From the NCBI GenBank assembly GCA_014281115.1, contig JACONQ010000001.1:2294001-2358000 (forward strand): DNA of 64,000 nucleotides. The letters are read 5' to 3'. A model generated the notes under the pieces. The model did no database searches. It was not told the DNA's origin and saw only the letters and a list, made by a program, of their open reading frames with translations. The DNA is from Laburnicola sp. R22_1. Its lineage: Eukaryota; Ascomycota; Dothideomycetes; Pleosporales; Didymosphaeriaceae. Made by a program: the position numbers and the translations under genes. Of the stretch, positions 39,000 to 51,013 are shown piece after piece (position 1 is the first letter of the stretch; every line of letters begins with the position of its first letter).

Positions 39000-40024
39000 A
39001 TGTCTGCAGATTTCTGGGCGGGATACCTATCAGGTGCTGCGGGTATCCTTATAGGAAACCCGTTAGATCTGGTAAAGACGCGTCTCCAGGCCGGGGGCGC
39101 AATTGCCAATGCCCAAAATACAGGGCCTGGAGCCATAGCCGTACCCACAGCAGCACCACCGAGATTCAGGCAACACTTTGACCGCACTGGAACATTAGTC
39201 AAGGGTGAGCAGTACCGCGTCCTCGCCATCATTCAGAGCCGTGCCGCGCTAATCCTCGATATGTTAGATAGGCACCACAGCACCTCTCGTCGGCTACGGC
39301 GCCCTCAACGCCATCCTCTTCGTAACCTACAACCGCACCCTCACCGCTCTACACGACTCGCCCGAGCTGCCTGCCTCCTTCTGGAAAGTGTGGTGTTCTG
39401 GTGCCGTTGGTGGTCTCGCAAGCTTTTTTGTTTCTGCACCCACCGAGCTCATAAAATGTCGCGCCCAAGTTGCCGCAGACTCGTCTACCAGCTCTTGGAC
39501 TGTAGCTAAGAACGTGTGGAAGCGGGAGGGCATACGTGGTCTATACTATGGAGGTGGTATAACGAGTATAAGAGACGCTGTCGGATATGGATTTTAGTAA
39601 GCAAGAGGTGTAGGGAGAAACATCGAGGCTAACGAGGTACAGTTTCTGCTCATACGAATGGAGTAAGCAAGCTATCAGCTCGCCAGAGGACACGGACAGA
39701 CAGGCGGCCATGAAGGTGCTCCTCTGCGGAGGACTAGCCGGCATAATTACCTGGGCGTCCATCTTCCCGCTGGATGTCGTAAAGACCCGTGTCCAGACTC
39801 AAGTTTACAACGCGCACGGGGATGGTGAGAGGCAGCCGTTGTTGCAGGAGGGACATCGCAGAATACGGATGAGCACATTTGAGTTGGCCAGAAAAGCTTA
39901 CCAGGCTGAGGGAGCGGGCGTCTTCTTTCGTGGACTGGGGATATGTAGCATGCGCGCCTTTGTTGTAAATGCGGTTCAATGGGCCGTCTACGAATGGATG
40001 ATGCGCCTTCTGCGCAAACCTTGA
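39000..40024 (+). CDS. mitochondrial carrier (SLC25 family)
   Basis: Inner-membrane metabolite carrier. Three exons, 39,000-39,204, 39,272-39,596 and 39,643-40,024, with introns of 67 bp (GTGAGC...TAG) and 46 bp (GTAAGC...CAG), give 303 residues, the standard family length. All three repeats carry the Px[DE]xx[KR] signature after odd-numbered helices: 'PLDLVKTRLQ' (residues 21-30), 'APTELIKCRAQ' and 'FPLDVVKTRVQ'. 'VKGTTAPLVGYGALNAILF' restores the family consensus across intron 1, which supports the splice choice. Substrate cannot be assigned with confidence; the pattern is closest in feel to the carnitine/basic amino acid branch (SLC25A20/29/45-48 type). Confidence 0.92.
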
Positions 40025-40397
40025 CATTTGAGATCGACTGGGGATAGAAAGGTGGCCAAGCCTCCACATCCGACCCCTCACGAGCAAACGCAATAGCTGT
40101 CCACAAGGCGTATAAAACCACCCCTTCCATTCAGAGTACACGCCATAAACCACCATTTCTCAATCTAGAGTACAATGTAACGAAATTTTCCCCGGCCAAT
40201 TCCTGAACATTATCCGCCAAGCCTGACCCACACGCAAACTGTTCTCTTTGAGATTCTCTCTTGTAATCACATGCTGCGCATATAGAAGAAATGGCCCCGT
40301 GAATCGCTGTAAGCTGTGAACAATGGAGCCATATGCGTCGAGATTGGCGCACTGACCTCTGATATGAACAGAAAGCCAGCCGTCAACCTGAGCCTCG
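40025..40397. other. convergent 3' intergenic region
   Basis: About 370 bp between the stops of the carrier and the RNA-binding protein; presumably both 3' UTRs. No gene seen. Confidence 0.5.
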
Positions 40398-42079
40398 CTA
40401 CATGATTTGATCTTGGGTGAGGCCTCCAGTGGCCTCCGTGCCTTCCATGGCATCGCCATTGCTCTGGTTGGAGTAACGGACATAGGTCAAGCCAAGGGGC
40501 CTGCCACCGTATTGGTAGCCGGTGAACTTCTCTGTGATAGTTGTAAGCTGTCATGCTCTAATTTATAGCAATCGACGAAGACTTACGGATGGCGGTTTCT
40601 GCATCCGTACTCTTTTCGAACTCGACCACGCCAGTACCGCGAGAGCGTCCATTCGGTTCGTACTGGATTTCAGCACGCTTGACGGAGCCAATGGTAGTGA
40701 ACAGCTCGACAAGGTCCTCATTGCTCGTAGACCAGGGCAGGTTCCGAACGTAGATGAGGTTGCTAGGCTCACCGCCAGAGGTGGCATAGTCGGTGAAGGG
40801 ATTGGGGGGGTTGGAGGGTGCGTCGGCGGAAAATCCTGAGCCACCGCCAGAGTAGCCTCCCGCTCCTCCGGCGAAACCACCTCGTCCGCCTCCAAAGCCG
40901 CCTCCGAAGCCACCGCGACCTCCGAATCCGCCACGACCACCTGCAAACCCGCCGCGCCCTCCAAAGCCGCCACCAAACCCGCCGCGACCACCGAATCCGC
41001 CAGCTGGACCAGCGAAGCGGTCTTCGCGAACTTCGAGGTTACGACCCTGCCACTCATAGCCATTGAATTGCGCAATCGCATTTCGGGCGTCGTCGGGGGT
41101 ATCGAAGGCGACAATGCCAGAGCCCTTGGGACGACCATCTGGGGCCAAGTGAACATCGGCACGAATCACGGATCCAGTTACAGCAGCCTGACGGAAAAGA
41201 TCCTTCAAGTCTTGCCAGCCGACATTGTATGGCAGCTGCGAATTTAGTCAGCTCATTCATGTCTGTACAAATGTGCACGTGGGATACTGACGTTGGCGAC
41301 GTAGACTTGTCGACCGCCACCACCCGGCAGTGCCGGTCCTGGAAATCCACCAGCCTGGTGACCACCAAATTGTGCGCCGTAGCCACCGTTGCCGCCGAAG
41401 TTTCCACGGGTCGTGGTAGTAGGGTTGCTGAAGCGAGGCTCGGCCTCTCGGTCCTCGCGAACGTATACGAGGCGTCCCATTAGGTTTTGGTTGCTGAGCG
41501 TTGCCACGGCGTTCTGCGCCTGCTCCCGAGTTGCATATTCCACGATGCCACAGCCCTATACCCAAGCAAAAGCCAGTCAACCTCCATCCAGCTCACAAGC
41601 CAACCATCAGACCATTACCTTTGACATTCCATTCGGCAGTAGCAACACATCTGCAAACAAGACCTCACCGGCTGCGGCGCGTTAGCTGGGCCCCCATGCA
41701 AGCGCGACGCGGCCATACCCTGTCTCATGAAGTCTTTCAGGTGATGCCACTTGACATCGTAGCTGAGGTTGCCCACATAGACACGGCGGTCTTGCTGGGA
41801 CGACTCCCGGATGCTCTGCATCATCGTCTCCTTGCTAACAGGATCGGCCGACCGCGACTGGGCTCCGCGTCCTGATCCGTACGACTGATAACCTCCCGAA
41901 CCCTGGCCACCGCCGGGGGATCGCGAACGACGGTCGTTGCGGCGATAGTCGTCGCGGCTGCGAGAGCGACTGCGCGGGGAGTAGGAGCGTCTAGAGCGAC
42001 GAGGTGAGCGAGAGCGGCGTCGTGGAGAGCGATCACGGCCTGAGTCGCGCTGGTCATAAGTGTCAGTCTCGTACGACAT
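40398..42079 (-). CDS. three-RRM SR/RGG mRNA-binding protein (Gbp2/Hrb1-like)
   Basis: Binds mRNA, most likely as a nucleocytoplasmic shuttling SR-like export and quality-control factor, by analogy with yeast Gbp2/Hrb1. Five exons: 42,079-41,719, 41,671-41,619, 41,555-41,292, 41,235-40,587 and 40,531-40,398; introns 47-63 bp; 486 residues. The N-terminus is an RS-rich region ('RDRSPRRRSRSPRR'). RRM1: RNP2 'VYVGNL', RNP1 'KGCGIVEY'. RRM2: 'VYVANL', 'KGSGIVAF'. RRM3: 'IYVRNL', 'RGTGVVEF'. A long FGG/RGG repeat linker lies between RRM2 and RRM3. The 53-bp second exon is needed to keep RRM1 complete ('LLLPNGMSKG'). It has more introns than any other gene in the window. Confidence 0.9.
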
Positions 42080-45000
42080 GGTCGCGAGGGGCGGGTGAGG
42101 ACGAGGATTGCTGGGAGCGCGCAGAGTGCGGAGAGGGTGGGGAACAAGGAAAGTGAGAGGAGGCGACGCGATTTGATGAAATCGGCGTGCGGTCGGTAGG
42201 GGAGGCCGTGGAGCGTGGAGCTCGTCGTCAGGACAAGCGCCCGGCTTGGCACCGCCCCAAGGGGTCACGTGCGCGGCGCGGGCGCCGCTGCCTGCCCACC
42301 ACTGGGTCCGCGGGCAACCCGCACTGCTGGCGGCTGCTGCTGCCACCAGCTCGACGGCAGACAACGGGGCGCTCGCTCGGGGGGGTGCAATGGCGGTCCG
42401 GGGGCAAACAGAGAGAAGGGAGGTACTTACCACGGCGGGGCGGTATGTGTCTGCTTCGACGTCTGGCGGGCGGCGGGTCAGCGGGCACGCACGTAAGGGT
42501 GGAGTGGAGGAAGGTGGTGAAGGTGAGGAGAGAGGGGGGAAGCCAGGACGGAGCCGGGGCGCCTACCCATTTCTTCGTGGAGCAACGACAACCGCGCGTG
42601 GAACAAGGGAGCGAGCTTCGCTGGGAGGTGGTGCTTGGGTGCGGCAGACCTAGGCAGCTGAACGCGGGCCCAATGCAAGCTCGATGCAAGTGCTGCTGCA
42701 GCAGATTGCCTTTTTGCCTGCCCGCTTGCGCCTGGCAGCCGTCTGGAGCCTCCAGTGAATGCGCCTGCACGGAAGCTGCGGCCGCTAGCCAATGCGAAGG
42801 ACCCAGCACCCGGCGGCGCGGTCGAGGGACGAGGCAGGCAGGGTGCAGGGCGATCGGGCTCCGGCGCAGGCGTGTGGTGGTGCTGACTGCTAGTAGACCA
42901 CCGGTATGCTCAGGCTGGGAGTGCGTGTGTGCTATGATGTGGTGTGTGCTGCGTGGTGTGTTGCTCCCCCCGCCAGTTTGACGGCCGTGCACGCGGGGAA
43001 CAGAAGCCGCCGCCGCCTCCGTAGGGCAGAGCAGCGGGCGTCGCCGTCGACGTCGCCCGTCTCTCGTGACGTTCCATGTTGTCTCTCGCGCGCTCTCGAG
43101 CCTCGCTGCCGTCCCTCTGCCTCTGTCGACCGCACATGGCCGCCTGCTCGCCCGCACGCCTGTCCACGGGCGCCGCTACATGTGCATATGCCCTCTCGCA
43201 GCTCGGAGCGGCCGCCGTCGGTCTAGCGAGGCACTGCAGTCGGTGTCGGTACACCACGACAGTGCGCTGCTCCGCTCCTGCCCTCTCCCAGCTGGCTTCC
43301 TGCCCGAAACGACCCTCACCTCGCACAGGCATCGAGGCTCGCGTCCGCTGTGCCGTCTGTCCCAACCGCGGCGCTGTGGCGGGCATTGGCTGGCGCTCTG
43401 ATGACGGGAGTTTCGCGCTGCATGCCACACCACCAATGGCATCGACTCGACTCCCAGACATGCTCACGGCACGGCCTGCGACCTTCCCGACAGCCTGGCC
43501 GCTTCGAGGGACTCGGAGCCGCCAGCGACGACGACCAATCCCTTCTCCCAACACTATCACCAAGCTTGTTGGCGGCCACCACCATGTTTCCTACCCCACC
43601 CCGAAGTCGAACAGCGGGCTAGCCAGACACCGTGGACGTCGCTGCAGACAGGCATGGCCTCTATCCAGCCCACAGATTCCGGCGTAGACTACACATTGGC
43701 ACCGGCGATGCGAGCAGCGGTGGGCATGTGGGCAGGTGGCAGGTGGGCATGTGAACAGCTGGACATGCTCGGCCCGGTCGAGCACCCTGTCCGCTCTCTG
43801 CGGTGCCGCACAACATGGGCTGCTTCGCTCGTATGTCGTGCTGGCCGCTCTGGTCCACGCACTGGAGCCAGTGCTGCGGCTTGAGATCGTGCCACGTACA
43901 AGGTAGTTTGCAGAATCTGAGCGGGGCCACTCGTCGCACAGCTTGCAAGTCTTCGGAAACAACAAAGTGCTGTAGGTCCAGTGCAGCACGGCACGGGCTG
44001 AGCGCTCATGCATCCTTGCCCAATATGCAGCGACTTGGTTCTGCCATGAAATTCACCCAAGCCGGTCCTTGCATACTAACCGGTGAAGACGTACACCTGC
44101 CCATGTGTAGCGAAGCAGGGTTTCAGATTCAGACACAGAGCCCCGCCTATAACATTCTGAGCGGCCCTTAACTCGTACAGAAGAACTTGTATGCTACCCC
44201 TCATTGCAGCCGCTGCCGTCTGCATAAAAAGGGCCCATGGCCTTCTGCACACAATTCAACGCTCATGACTTTCCTAGACTTACCCCAAGGCCACCAGGAA
44301 ATAACCCACATGGGTGCACAGTGGGATGCTGGAATCAGGCTTCCTTGGGCTCCGCCCGTTTTGTTGGCTTGCCGATTGGCGAACACCTTGTTGTCAACGG
44401 CCCGTGTACACTAGACACCCGCCCACTTCGCCGTCATCGCATACCTTGCTGACTGGGCTTAGCCGCTCGAACCAACTCTTCTGGCTCAGTGTCAGCTCTT
44501 ACTGCTTCATCAACTGGAGAGCCACACCGCTTCTTTGAGATACAGTACCAGGACAAAAATCAAAGTACCATGTGGTACCCTAGGGTGGGCAACACTAAGG
44601 CCAGTCGTACTCAGCCGCCTTTTTCCTCATTCAAGTAACTTCTTTTCGTCCCAAGGCACCGCCTACTAAATCTCCCAACACTTTGCTCTCGGGTCAGCAG
44701 GCTGATTTAAGCCATCAACCAAACCCCACTCTTGCGATGCAGCCATCAAAGGACACTGCTTCTCCTTACATGTGAGCCTCAACTCATTTTCTAGATTCCC
44801 TTGCACAAAATCTCACCCCTCCGCTCGACCTAACTTTGGTCCTCCTCGCAACCAGTACGCGCTCTTTCGATACCTACTCTCTCGAGCACCATATCGGTTA
44901 CCGCAACATCACTCTGCCATAGTGAGGATCGGATCGTTCAAAGGGTATCCTTGGGTTCTGTCTCTAATCCCTCTGCCAAATGCCAGTAGTGAAAGCACCT

Positions 45001-46390
45001 AGGCGCACATATTTCGGACTCCACTTTCGACAGTGCGTCTTCAGTACCGTGGCTCAAGGAATAACGATTGGTCGTGGGAGAGACATAAACACCGGTATAT
45101 TCGAAGCCGTCGATCGAACTATCTTCCTCCAGGCTGCAAACGGCGCTATCCGTCTTTATGGTGCGATGACACATCCCGTAAGCGCATGGTACTTTGTTGA
45201 TCTTAGCGATATCTTTCGAAAATCCGTATGGTCAGCTCGCTCTTGTGTGATTGAGTTAAGCGGGCATTAATTTGTTGGTGATAATGCTACCCCCACAGGG
45301 ACTTCGAGACGCCTTTCGTGGATGTAATATACATGGTGGCCGAGCGTCCGCACGCTGGCAGCCTATACATCTGCGACGAGACCCCCTTTAGGTCAAACTC
45401 GTGTCTCTCTGGTCGATGTATACAATAGGCTCATGCGAGAGCTGGTGACAATGTCTTCCTCCGCGTACTCGGTCGTGGTAGTAACTATAAGGAAGCCAGA
45501 GCTTTCGACGGTGTTTGCTTTCCACGGAAGAATACAACGGGGCATCGTCCATTGATGTCCCGTCGCCGGAGTGCTAATATACTCGTGATAGGTTTTGCGC
45601 ACATGGTCCTATCTCGAGCACTTCGCACGAGCATGAAGTGAGCCATCACTTCACCGTCTCGACTTGCAGTTCGCTGGTCCACTGCTGTCTTTCTGTGGGC
45701 CTTTGCGTGTCTTGCAGGAATTGGCCAAACCCCTCTTAACATCATGGATGCATAGTAAAAGGTATTGAATGACCGCCGTCGTGGGAGATTCTAACCTAGT
45801 TCGAGTCCGCACAATACACAATAGTAAAAGATATATATGATGTAGAAATAACCTCAATCGGAAGGCGTACTCTGACTTCGCACCAGCCAACAGCACCTGT
45901 GAGGCTGCAACCTTAGCTTATACACTAACCATTTCCAGTGCGCCTTGTGAAATGGATGAATGGGATTCTTAACACGAACGTTTCTGCCTGTGAGATTAAC
46001 GACCTGTACTAAGACCTCCAGCCTCATCTGCCGCGCAGCTCGTCACGCCGGTCCAAGGATTGGTGAGAGAGCTTGTTTGAAATACGCTGAGCCTGCTTTG
46101 ACTTTGCGTACAGTAAGATTTCTTCTATACGACCAAAGGCATTTCAGCTTGCACCGGCCGGTCAATCGGCGATCTGCCTTGCCGGCACGCTGAGCCAATG
46201 TTCGTCTTACTGCAGCATTCCGGGATGGACGGCTCGGATGGAGGCATACATTTATCGCTTTCGCAGCTTCGCCACTTTCAGTGTAGACAGCATTACACAA
46301 TTCAATGGTGCCGCTCGTCGCGGCTGAGCTCTGCTCTCCTAGCAACAGTTATGTACAGGTACGCCAGTTGCGCTGCTAATATCCTATAGT
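42080..46390. other. 4.3-kb stretch with no supported gene
   Basis: 42,080-44,000 is GC-rich, and long overlapping frames are open on both strands, which is expected by composition. I see no family, no consistent splice model and no good start context. 42,080-42,500 is probably promoter and 5' UTR of the RRM gene. 44,700-46,390 is of average composition; short frames around 44,980-45,420 might be exons of a decayed or fast-evolving gene, but I cannot assign one. Its right end contains the repeat shared with 58,170. Confidence 0.4.
46301..46364 (+). repeat. repeat shared with 58,170-58,233 (unmutated copy)
   Basis: 64 bp including 'GCGGCTGAGCTCTGCTCTCC'. The 58-kb copy differs at about 12 positions, nearly all C-to-T or G-to-A relative to this one. 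It marks the edge where normal composition gives way to AT-rich DNA. Confidence 0.7.
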
Positions 46391-47389
46391 TAAGCTTGAT
46401 TTCGTTAAGGGGCCTAGAGCGCTAGATAGCTAGTTAGTCTTTAGCCTTCTTATAAGCATCCTTAAATTTAGTTTAGTTTCTAGTTAGTATTAATATAATA
46501 TTTATTTATATAATAAAGTAGTTAAAATAAGTATAATAGTATTTTATTTAGTAGTAGTAAAAGCTAAAAGTAACTTTAGTAAAGTAATACTAAAAATAAA
46601 AATTAATATTATAAATAAAGCTAAAGTTATAATTAATATTAATAGTATAGCTATAGTAAAGTAAAAGCTATATAATAAAATTAGTATTAGTTTTACTATA
46701 AATTATATAATATATAGTAAGAAAGCTATTTTTACTAGTAACTAAAATATATAATAAGCTTTTATACTAGTAAAGTTAACTAAGTAAAAAGTTATTAAAT
46801 TAGTTATTAAAGTTAATTTTAGTTAAGTTTTAGGGGGGTAAGGAAAGCTAAGCGAAAGGAGTAGAGTGCTAAGAGCCTTGCCCGATATAATCCTTCGCGG
46901 ACGCGTTATAGAAAATAGAGATAATATTGCCTAAGGCTATGGCTATAACTACTAACTTATAACTATGTTAACTATAGGTTACTATTAGCTAAGTGCTTTT
47001 TATACTACTAGCCTTTTTAAATTTTACTTATTTAAGCTACTTTATTTACTACTTACTTTTTTACTTTATATATTATTAACGCTTTTCTATAATTGCCTTT
47101 TTACGCTCTTTTTAATTACTAAGTAGAAGGCTTTACTTTTTTATTACATTATTTAAAATCTTTTTTATTATTACCTTTTTCACGCTCTTTTTAATTACTA
47201 AGCAGAGGGCTCTGCTTTTTTATTATGTTATTTAAGATGAAAGCCTTTGTCGTGCTATCTCTAGATAGTTAATTTAACGCTATATTATTTAAAATAAAAG
47301 TCTTTATTATGCTATTCCTAGGTAGATAATTTAATAATATATATATTATTATAAAATATAAGTATAAGTACTTATTTTTTTGTAAAAAA

Positions 47390-47700
47390 ATAGCATTAAT
47401 TTATCTACTTATAAGTAGGATAATAAAGGCTTTTATCTTTAATAATATAATAAAAAAGTAGAGTCCCCTACTTAGTAATTAAAAAGAGCGTAAAAAGTAA
47501 TTATAAAAATACGTATTCGAACTACTAATTAGGGGGTGTAAGTAAGTTTAAGCTATTATCGCGTTATTAAGTAGTATTTAAGGTTAGTTTTTAATTAGAA
47601 TTAGGTGCCGTATATAGTAGTATATAATAACCATTTATCTTAATCTACTTTAATCTTAAACTAAAAAAAAGGTTAAAAAGGCGTTTAGTAAGCCAACTAA
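47390..47700 (+). mobile_element. alpha internal-deletion derivative
   Basis: Keeps the A unit (to about 47,515) and the final part of alpha ('GGCGTTTAGTAAGCC'), missing about 800 bp between. Confidence 0.6.
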
Positions 47701-47752
47701 AAAAATATATAAACTATCTAGTAGTATTTTCTTATATAACTTTATATAGTTC

Positions 47753-48265
47753 TCCCCTAGAGTCAATTTGTAATATTACGTAATCCTAGGCTAGCTGTTT
47801 AACGAACTACTATATTATATAATTAATAATTTCTTTAATAGTTTTTTTACTATAATAATAATAATAATAATTATAATAGTAACTAAGCTAACTATTTTAT
47901 TACTCTTCTATAGTAGATTTTTTCTCGTAACTAGTAAGCTATATACTGCCTCCTAGAATCTTATATAATATATATATGGCGAACTATAGTTATAACGCCG
48001 CGTAGCTTTACTATTACTCTCTAATAGTTTACTAGTTAAGAGATAATATATAACTTAATTATGCTAAATAGTAGACTATCTATTAACTACTATTAATAAT
48101 ACTATTATATAGAATACTAATAATAAAATTATTATTATTTTATATACATTTTATTACTACTACTATATACTAGGTACTAGGTTATAGTGTCTTTTATTTT
48201 ACTCCTCTCTATATATAGTATAGACTTAATCTTAGTTAGAATATCTATATAATAAAGATCTTTAG
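47753..48265 (-). mobile_element. epsilon element, internally deleted, reverse
   Basis: Begins 'TTCTCCCCTAGAGTCAATTT' and ends '...CTCTCTATATATAGTATAGAC ... AATAAAGATCTTT', with most of the interior missing compared with 17,441-18,685. Confidence 0.55.
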
Positions 48266-48713
48266 TAACTTTATATAGCATTAATTTATCTACCTAGAAG
48301 TAGAAGACTCTGCTTATTTTATTATATTATTTAGAATAAAAGCCTTTGTTATTCTACTTCTAGATAGATAATTTAATAACACATACTAATATATAAGTAT
48401 TTACTTCTTTATTTTTAAAACTAAATTATAAATACTAATACTATTATATATAATTTTTTTACGTCTAATTTAAATTTACTTACTTAAAGCTAGTAATTAT
48501 TAAATAATTTAAAAACTTTTCTAGCTATAATAAAGCTATATAAAAATATATTAAAAGAATTTCTATACTTAGTATTATAAGTAGTGTAAGCTATACCTAC
48601 TATAATCTATTAGAACGCTATTATAAATAGTACTTAATTAACTATTTCGCTAAGGACTTATAACTTTATTGCCTTAGTGACTGGCTGCGTCTAAGCAAAA
48701 TGCCCGGTCTATA

Positions 48714-50851
48714 CCGTAGCTTGACAGCCCGTGCAATACGTTAGCTTATGCAACACCCTAATATAATCGCTTGGCTAGTAGTATGAGGCTATAGAGACGC
48801 CCACAAACAATATTATTATAAGATTTTCTAGATATGAGCTCTTATAGGGCTATATATAATTGCTAGCTACTTAGATTATTAATATCTAATTAGTATTTAG
48901 ATAATTTAGCCTCTGCGTATTAATAGAGTCGACGCAGCTAATGTAGCTTTATTAACGCCTATAAGTGCTAGCGTAGAGCTTTGTCTCTTTATAACTATAG
49001 GAGTAGTCTTAAGAGCTCTCTAACTTTTATTTTTAGCAATTTTAAGACGTTTCTAGAGTTGTTGTTAGGTCTTGCGAGCCTGCTGCTGGAGGCGTCGCTT
49101 AGCAGCCTAATTAGCTCTCTTCTTCACGTACACCTCTCTGGCTGCTGCCTGTATAACGCGCCTCTTCTAGAGAAGCCTTTTCTTAAGCTACTAGCTAGCC
49201 TAATAAGCCTCTGCTCGCTCTCTTTTTTAAAGCTATAATTGCTGCTTCTTAATATCTTTCTAGTGTTAACGATCGCGCGCCCGCTGTACGCTATAAGATG
49301 ACTAGAAAATAGCTCTACTATAATACTTATCTAGCTAATTAAAAGGCAGAGGCCTGCCTTGCTTTAAGCGCTTCTTTTAAGTTACTAGAGCCTCTTATAG
49401 ACCTTTGTTTTTATGCTCTGTAAGTTAAGCTTATATAGAGATATAGTATATAGTTTAACTTAGCTTCTTAGCCCTATTACTATTCCCTATATTTGTATAA
49501 GCCTTTAGCAGCTAATTAATCTTTCTCTAATCTAAAGCACTAAGTACTAAGGTAGAGCTCTCTCGTAATTACTACTTAGGTGGCTTAGCCTAATCTAATT
49601 TCTAATTAAATCTCTGAAGGATAGTTGCTAGATTTAGTAAAGAGATACTAGTAGCCTTAAAGGCGCGGAGTATTAATAGCGACCTTATAGTATTAATCTA
49701 GGCATCCTAGAATAATATAAAGAAGTCTCTCTTAGTAATTAGGCTAAGCCCCTAGCTGTTATTTATAAAGGCTAATATCTAATTTAAATATACTATTAAT
49801 AGAGGCTTAAAGACGTAGACATTAAGAGGCTGCAGCGTATACATTAAATAAGGCGGATAGATAGCTAGTAGAATCCTATTCTAATTATAAAAGTTAATAA
49901 ACTCTATAGTAAGATAGGATCTATAGCTATTTATAATTAATAGTTAATATAATCGTCTAGCTTTGGTCTTTATAAGGCGATTAAACACCTACTATAGCTA
50001 TATAAGGCTAATCTAATTGTTTAACTAGCTAGAATCTAATACTATAATAAAGACCTAATAGCGCTAAGGATTAATATCCTTAATCTAGCTTAATTATATA
50101 TTTGTAGAGGCAGCCTAATAGATAAGAGCTAGGTCTAGAGCAGAACTATTAGCGCAGATATAGGCGATAAGCGATATCCACGCATAGTTACCATTCTGAA
50201 TAGCTTGCCTTATAGCCTTACTCTAATATAGAGGCCTATTAAAGATCCTTTTTAAGTAGAAGGTAATACTAAGTAGGAAGCCTTTCTTGTCTATATTATA
50301 GGTATTCTAGGCCTTAATTAAGTACTGCTTATTCTTATGCTGCAGAAGCTTAAAGTAGAGCTTATATTTAGTAGGAGAATTAGCTTTATAGCAATCCCTA
50401 TTAATGCTAGTTATCTATTATAATATTAAGAATTTAGCGTGACGTCGCACAAAGCGATTAACCCACAATAAAGAGACCTTCTTTTAAGTAATAGTAGAAG
50501 CAAAGCTTTGTATTATCTGCTGTGTAGGAGGAAGGCCACATTTAGTAAGGTGTTTAATATATTATAGAAGCTCTGCCTCTTAATAGCTATTAAGATTGCG
50601 TTATTTTTCTATCCTATCTGCACGCGTCTATGTAACGCGTTAATGCCGGCGCGTTAGTGTAGAAATAATAACACTATAATCTCTAGCAACTTGTCTATAT
50701 AAAAAGTTTTCTCCTAGTTCCCGCAATTCAATAGCTGCTATCGCAGCCTCAATTAGATCTATATTGGTAGAGATGCGGCGCGTTAAAGTTGGTGCGCTGC
50801 ATTGCGGGGTGTTGCATGAGCTGACGTGTTGCACGGGCTGCCAAGCTACGG
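48714..50851 (-). mobile_element. pogo-like Tc1-mariner transposon, heavily RIP-mutated
   Basis: 2,138 bp. Long terminal inverted repeats (about 45 bp) start CCGTAGCTTG; left and right differ only by transitions, and each end abuts TA (48,712-48,713 and 50,852-50,853). The transposase remnant is on the minus strand. The right end is only about 160 bp from the start codon of the peroxygenase gene, so this element forms the edge of the second gene island. Confidence 0.88.
49000..50780 (-). pseudogene. pogo-like transposase, many stops
   Basis: Reading the minus strand from inside the right repeat gives the N-terminal psq/CENP-B helix-turn-helix ('NFLYRQVARDYSVIISTLTR', ended by TAA at 50,642-50,640 where Gln is expected), then 'HLTKCGLPPT', 'VNRFVRRHAKF', and the DDE domain: 'NTYNIDKKGF' (first Asp kept), 'LLIINSYRSY' and 'LQPLNVYVFKPL', where the second and third catalytic Asp read as Asn. 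Both are G-to-A changes on the coding strand, consistent with RIP. Dozens of TAG/TAA codons. Exact ends are uncertain. Confidence 0.82.
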
Positions 50852-50923
50852 TACCGTATCTCTCCATGCAGGTTCTACAGGGATTTGAACGTCGAGAACA
50901 TAGCGCACAAATTACCTAGCAGG

Positions 50924-50932
50924 TATAAATAA
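50924..50932 (+). promoter_or_regulatory. TATA box of the peroxygenase gene
   Basis: TATAAATAA, 82 bp before the ATG at 51,014, between the transposon end (50,851) and the gene. Position and sequence fit a fungal core promoter. Confidence 0.55.
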
Positions 50933-51013
50933 GCTGAACAGGCGCCGTCGAACAGGAAGAGGAACGTTTCAAGAACCTAGGTTGCTATTGCACATTCTCA
51001 AAATCTTGACACC

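Larger units (their letters stand above)
46391..48713. other. AT-rich repeat block
   Basis: No gene. It contains three stacked reversed A units or pieces (about 47,087-47,160, 47,165-47,283 and 47,284-47,345), an internally deleted alpha copy (47,390-47,700, A unit fused to the alpha 3' end), a shortened reversed epsilon (47,753-48,265), and a small fold-back of two A-unit ends head to head (about 48,278-48,378). Confidence 0.55.

Noticed and set aside
42228..43157. 309-codon minus-strand frame and several other long frames between 42.1 and 43.9 kb on both strands
   Set aside because: GC-rich DNA with overlapping frames on both strands, Pro/Arg/Ser-rich translations and no recognisable motif.
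50640..50867. 75-codon frame as a complete small gene next to the peroxygenase
   Set aside because: Its first part is the transposon terminal repeat and the rest is the transposase N-terminus, ended by a RIP-type stop.
50876..50900. Possible tRNA T-arm ('GGGATTTGAACGTCG')
   Set aside because: The flanking bases do not form a T stem or acceptor stem; no anticodon arm is visible.
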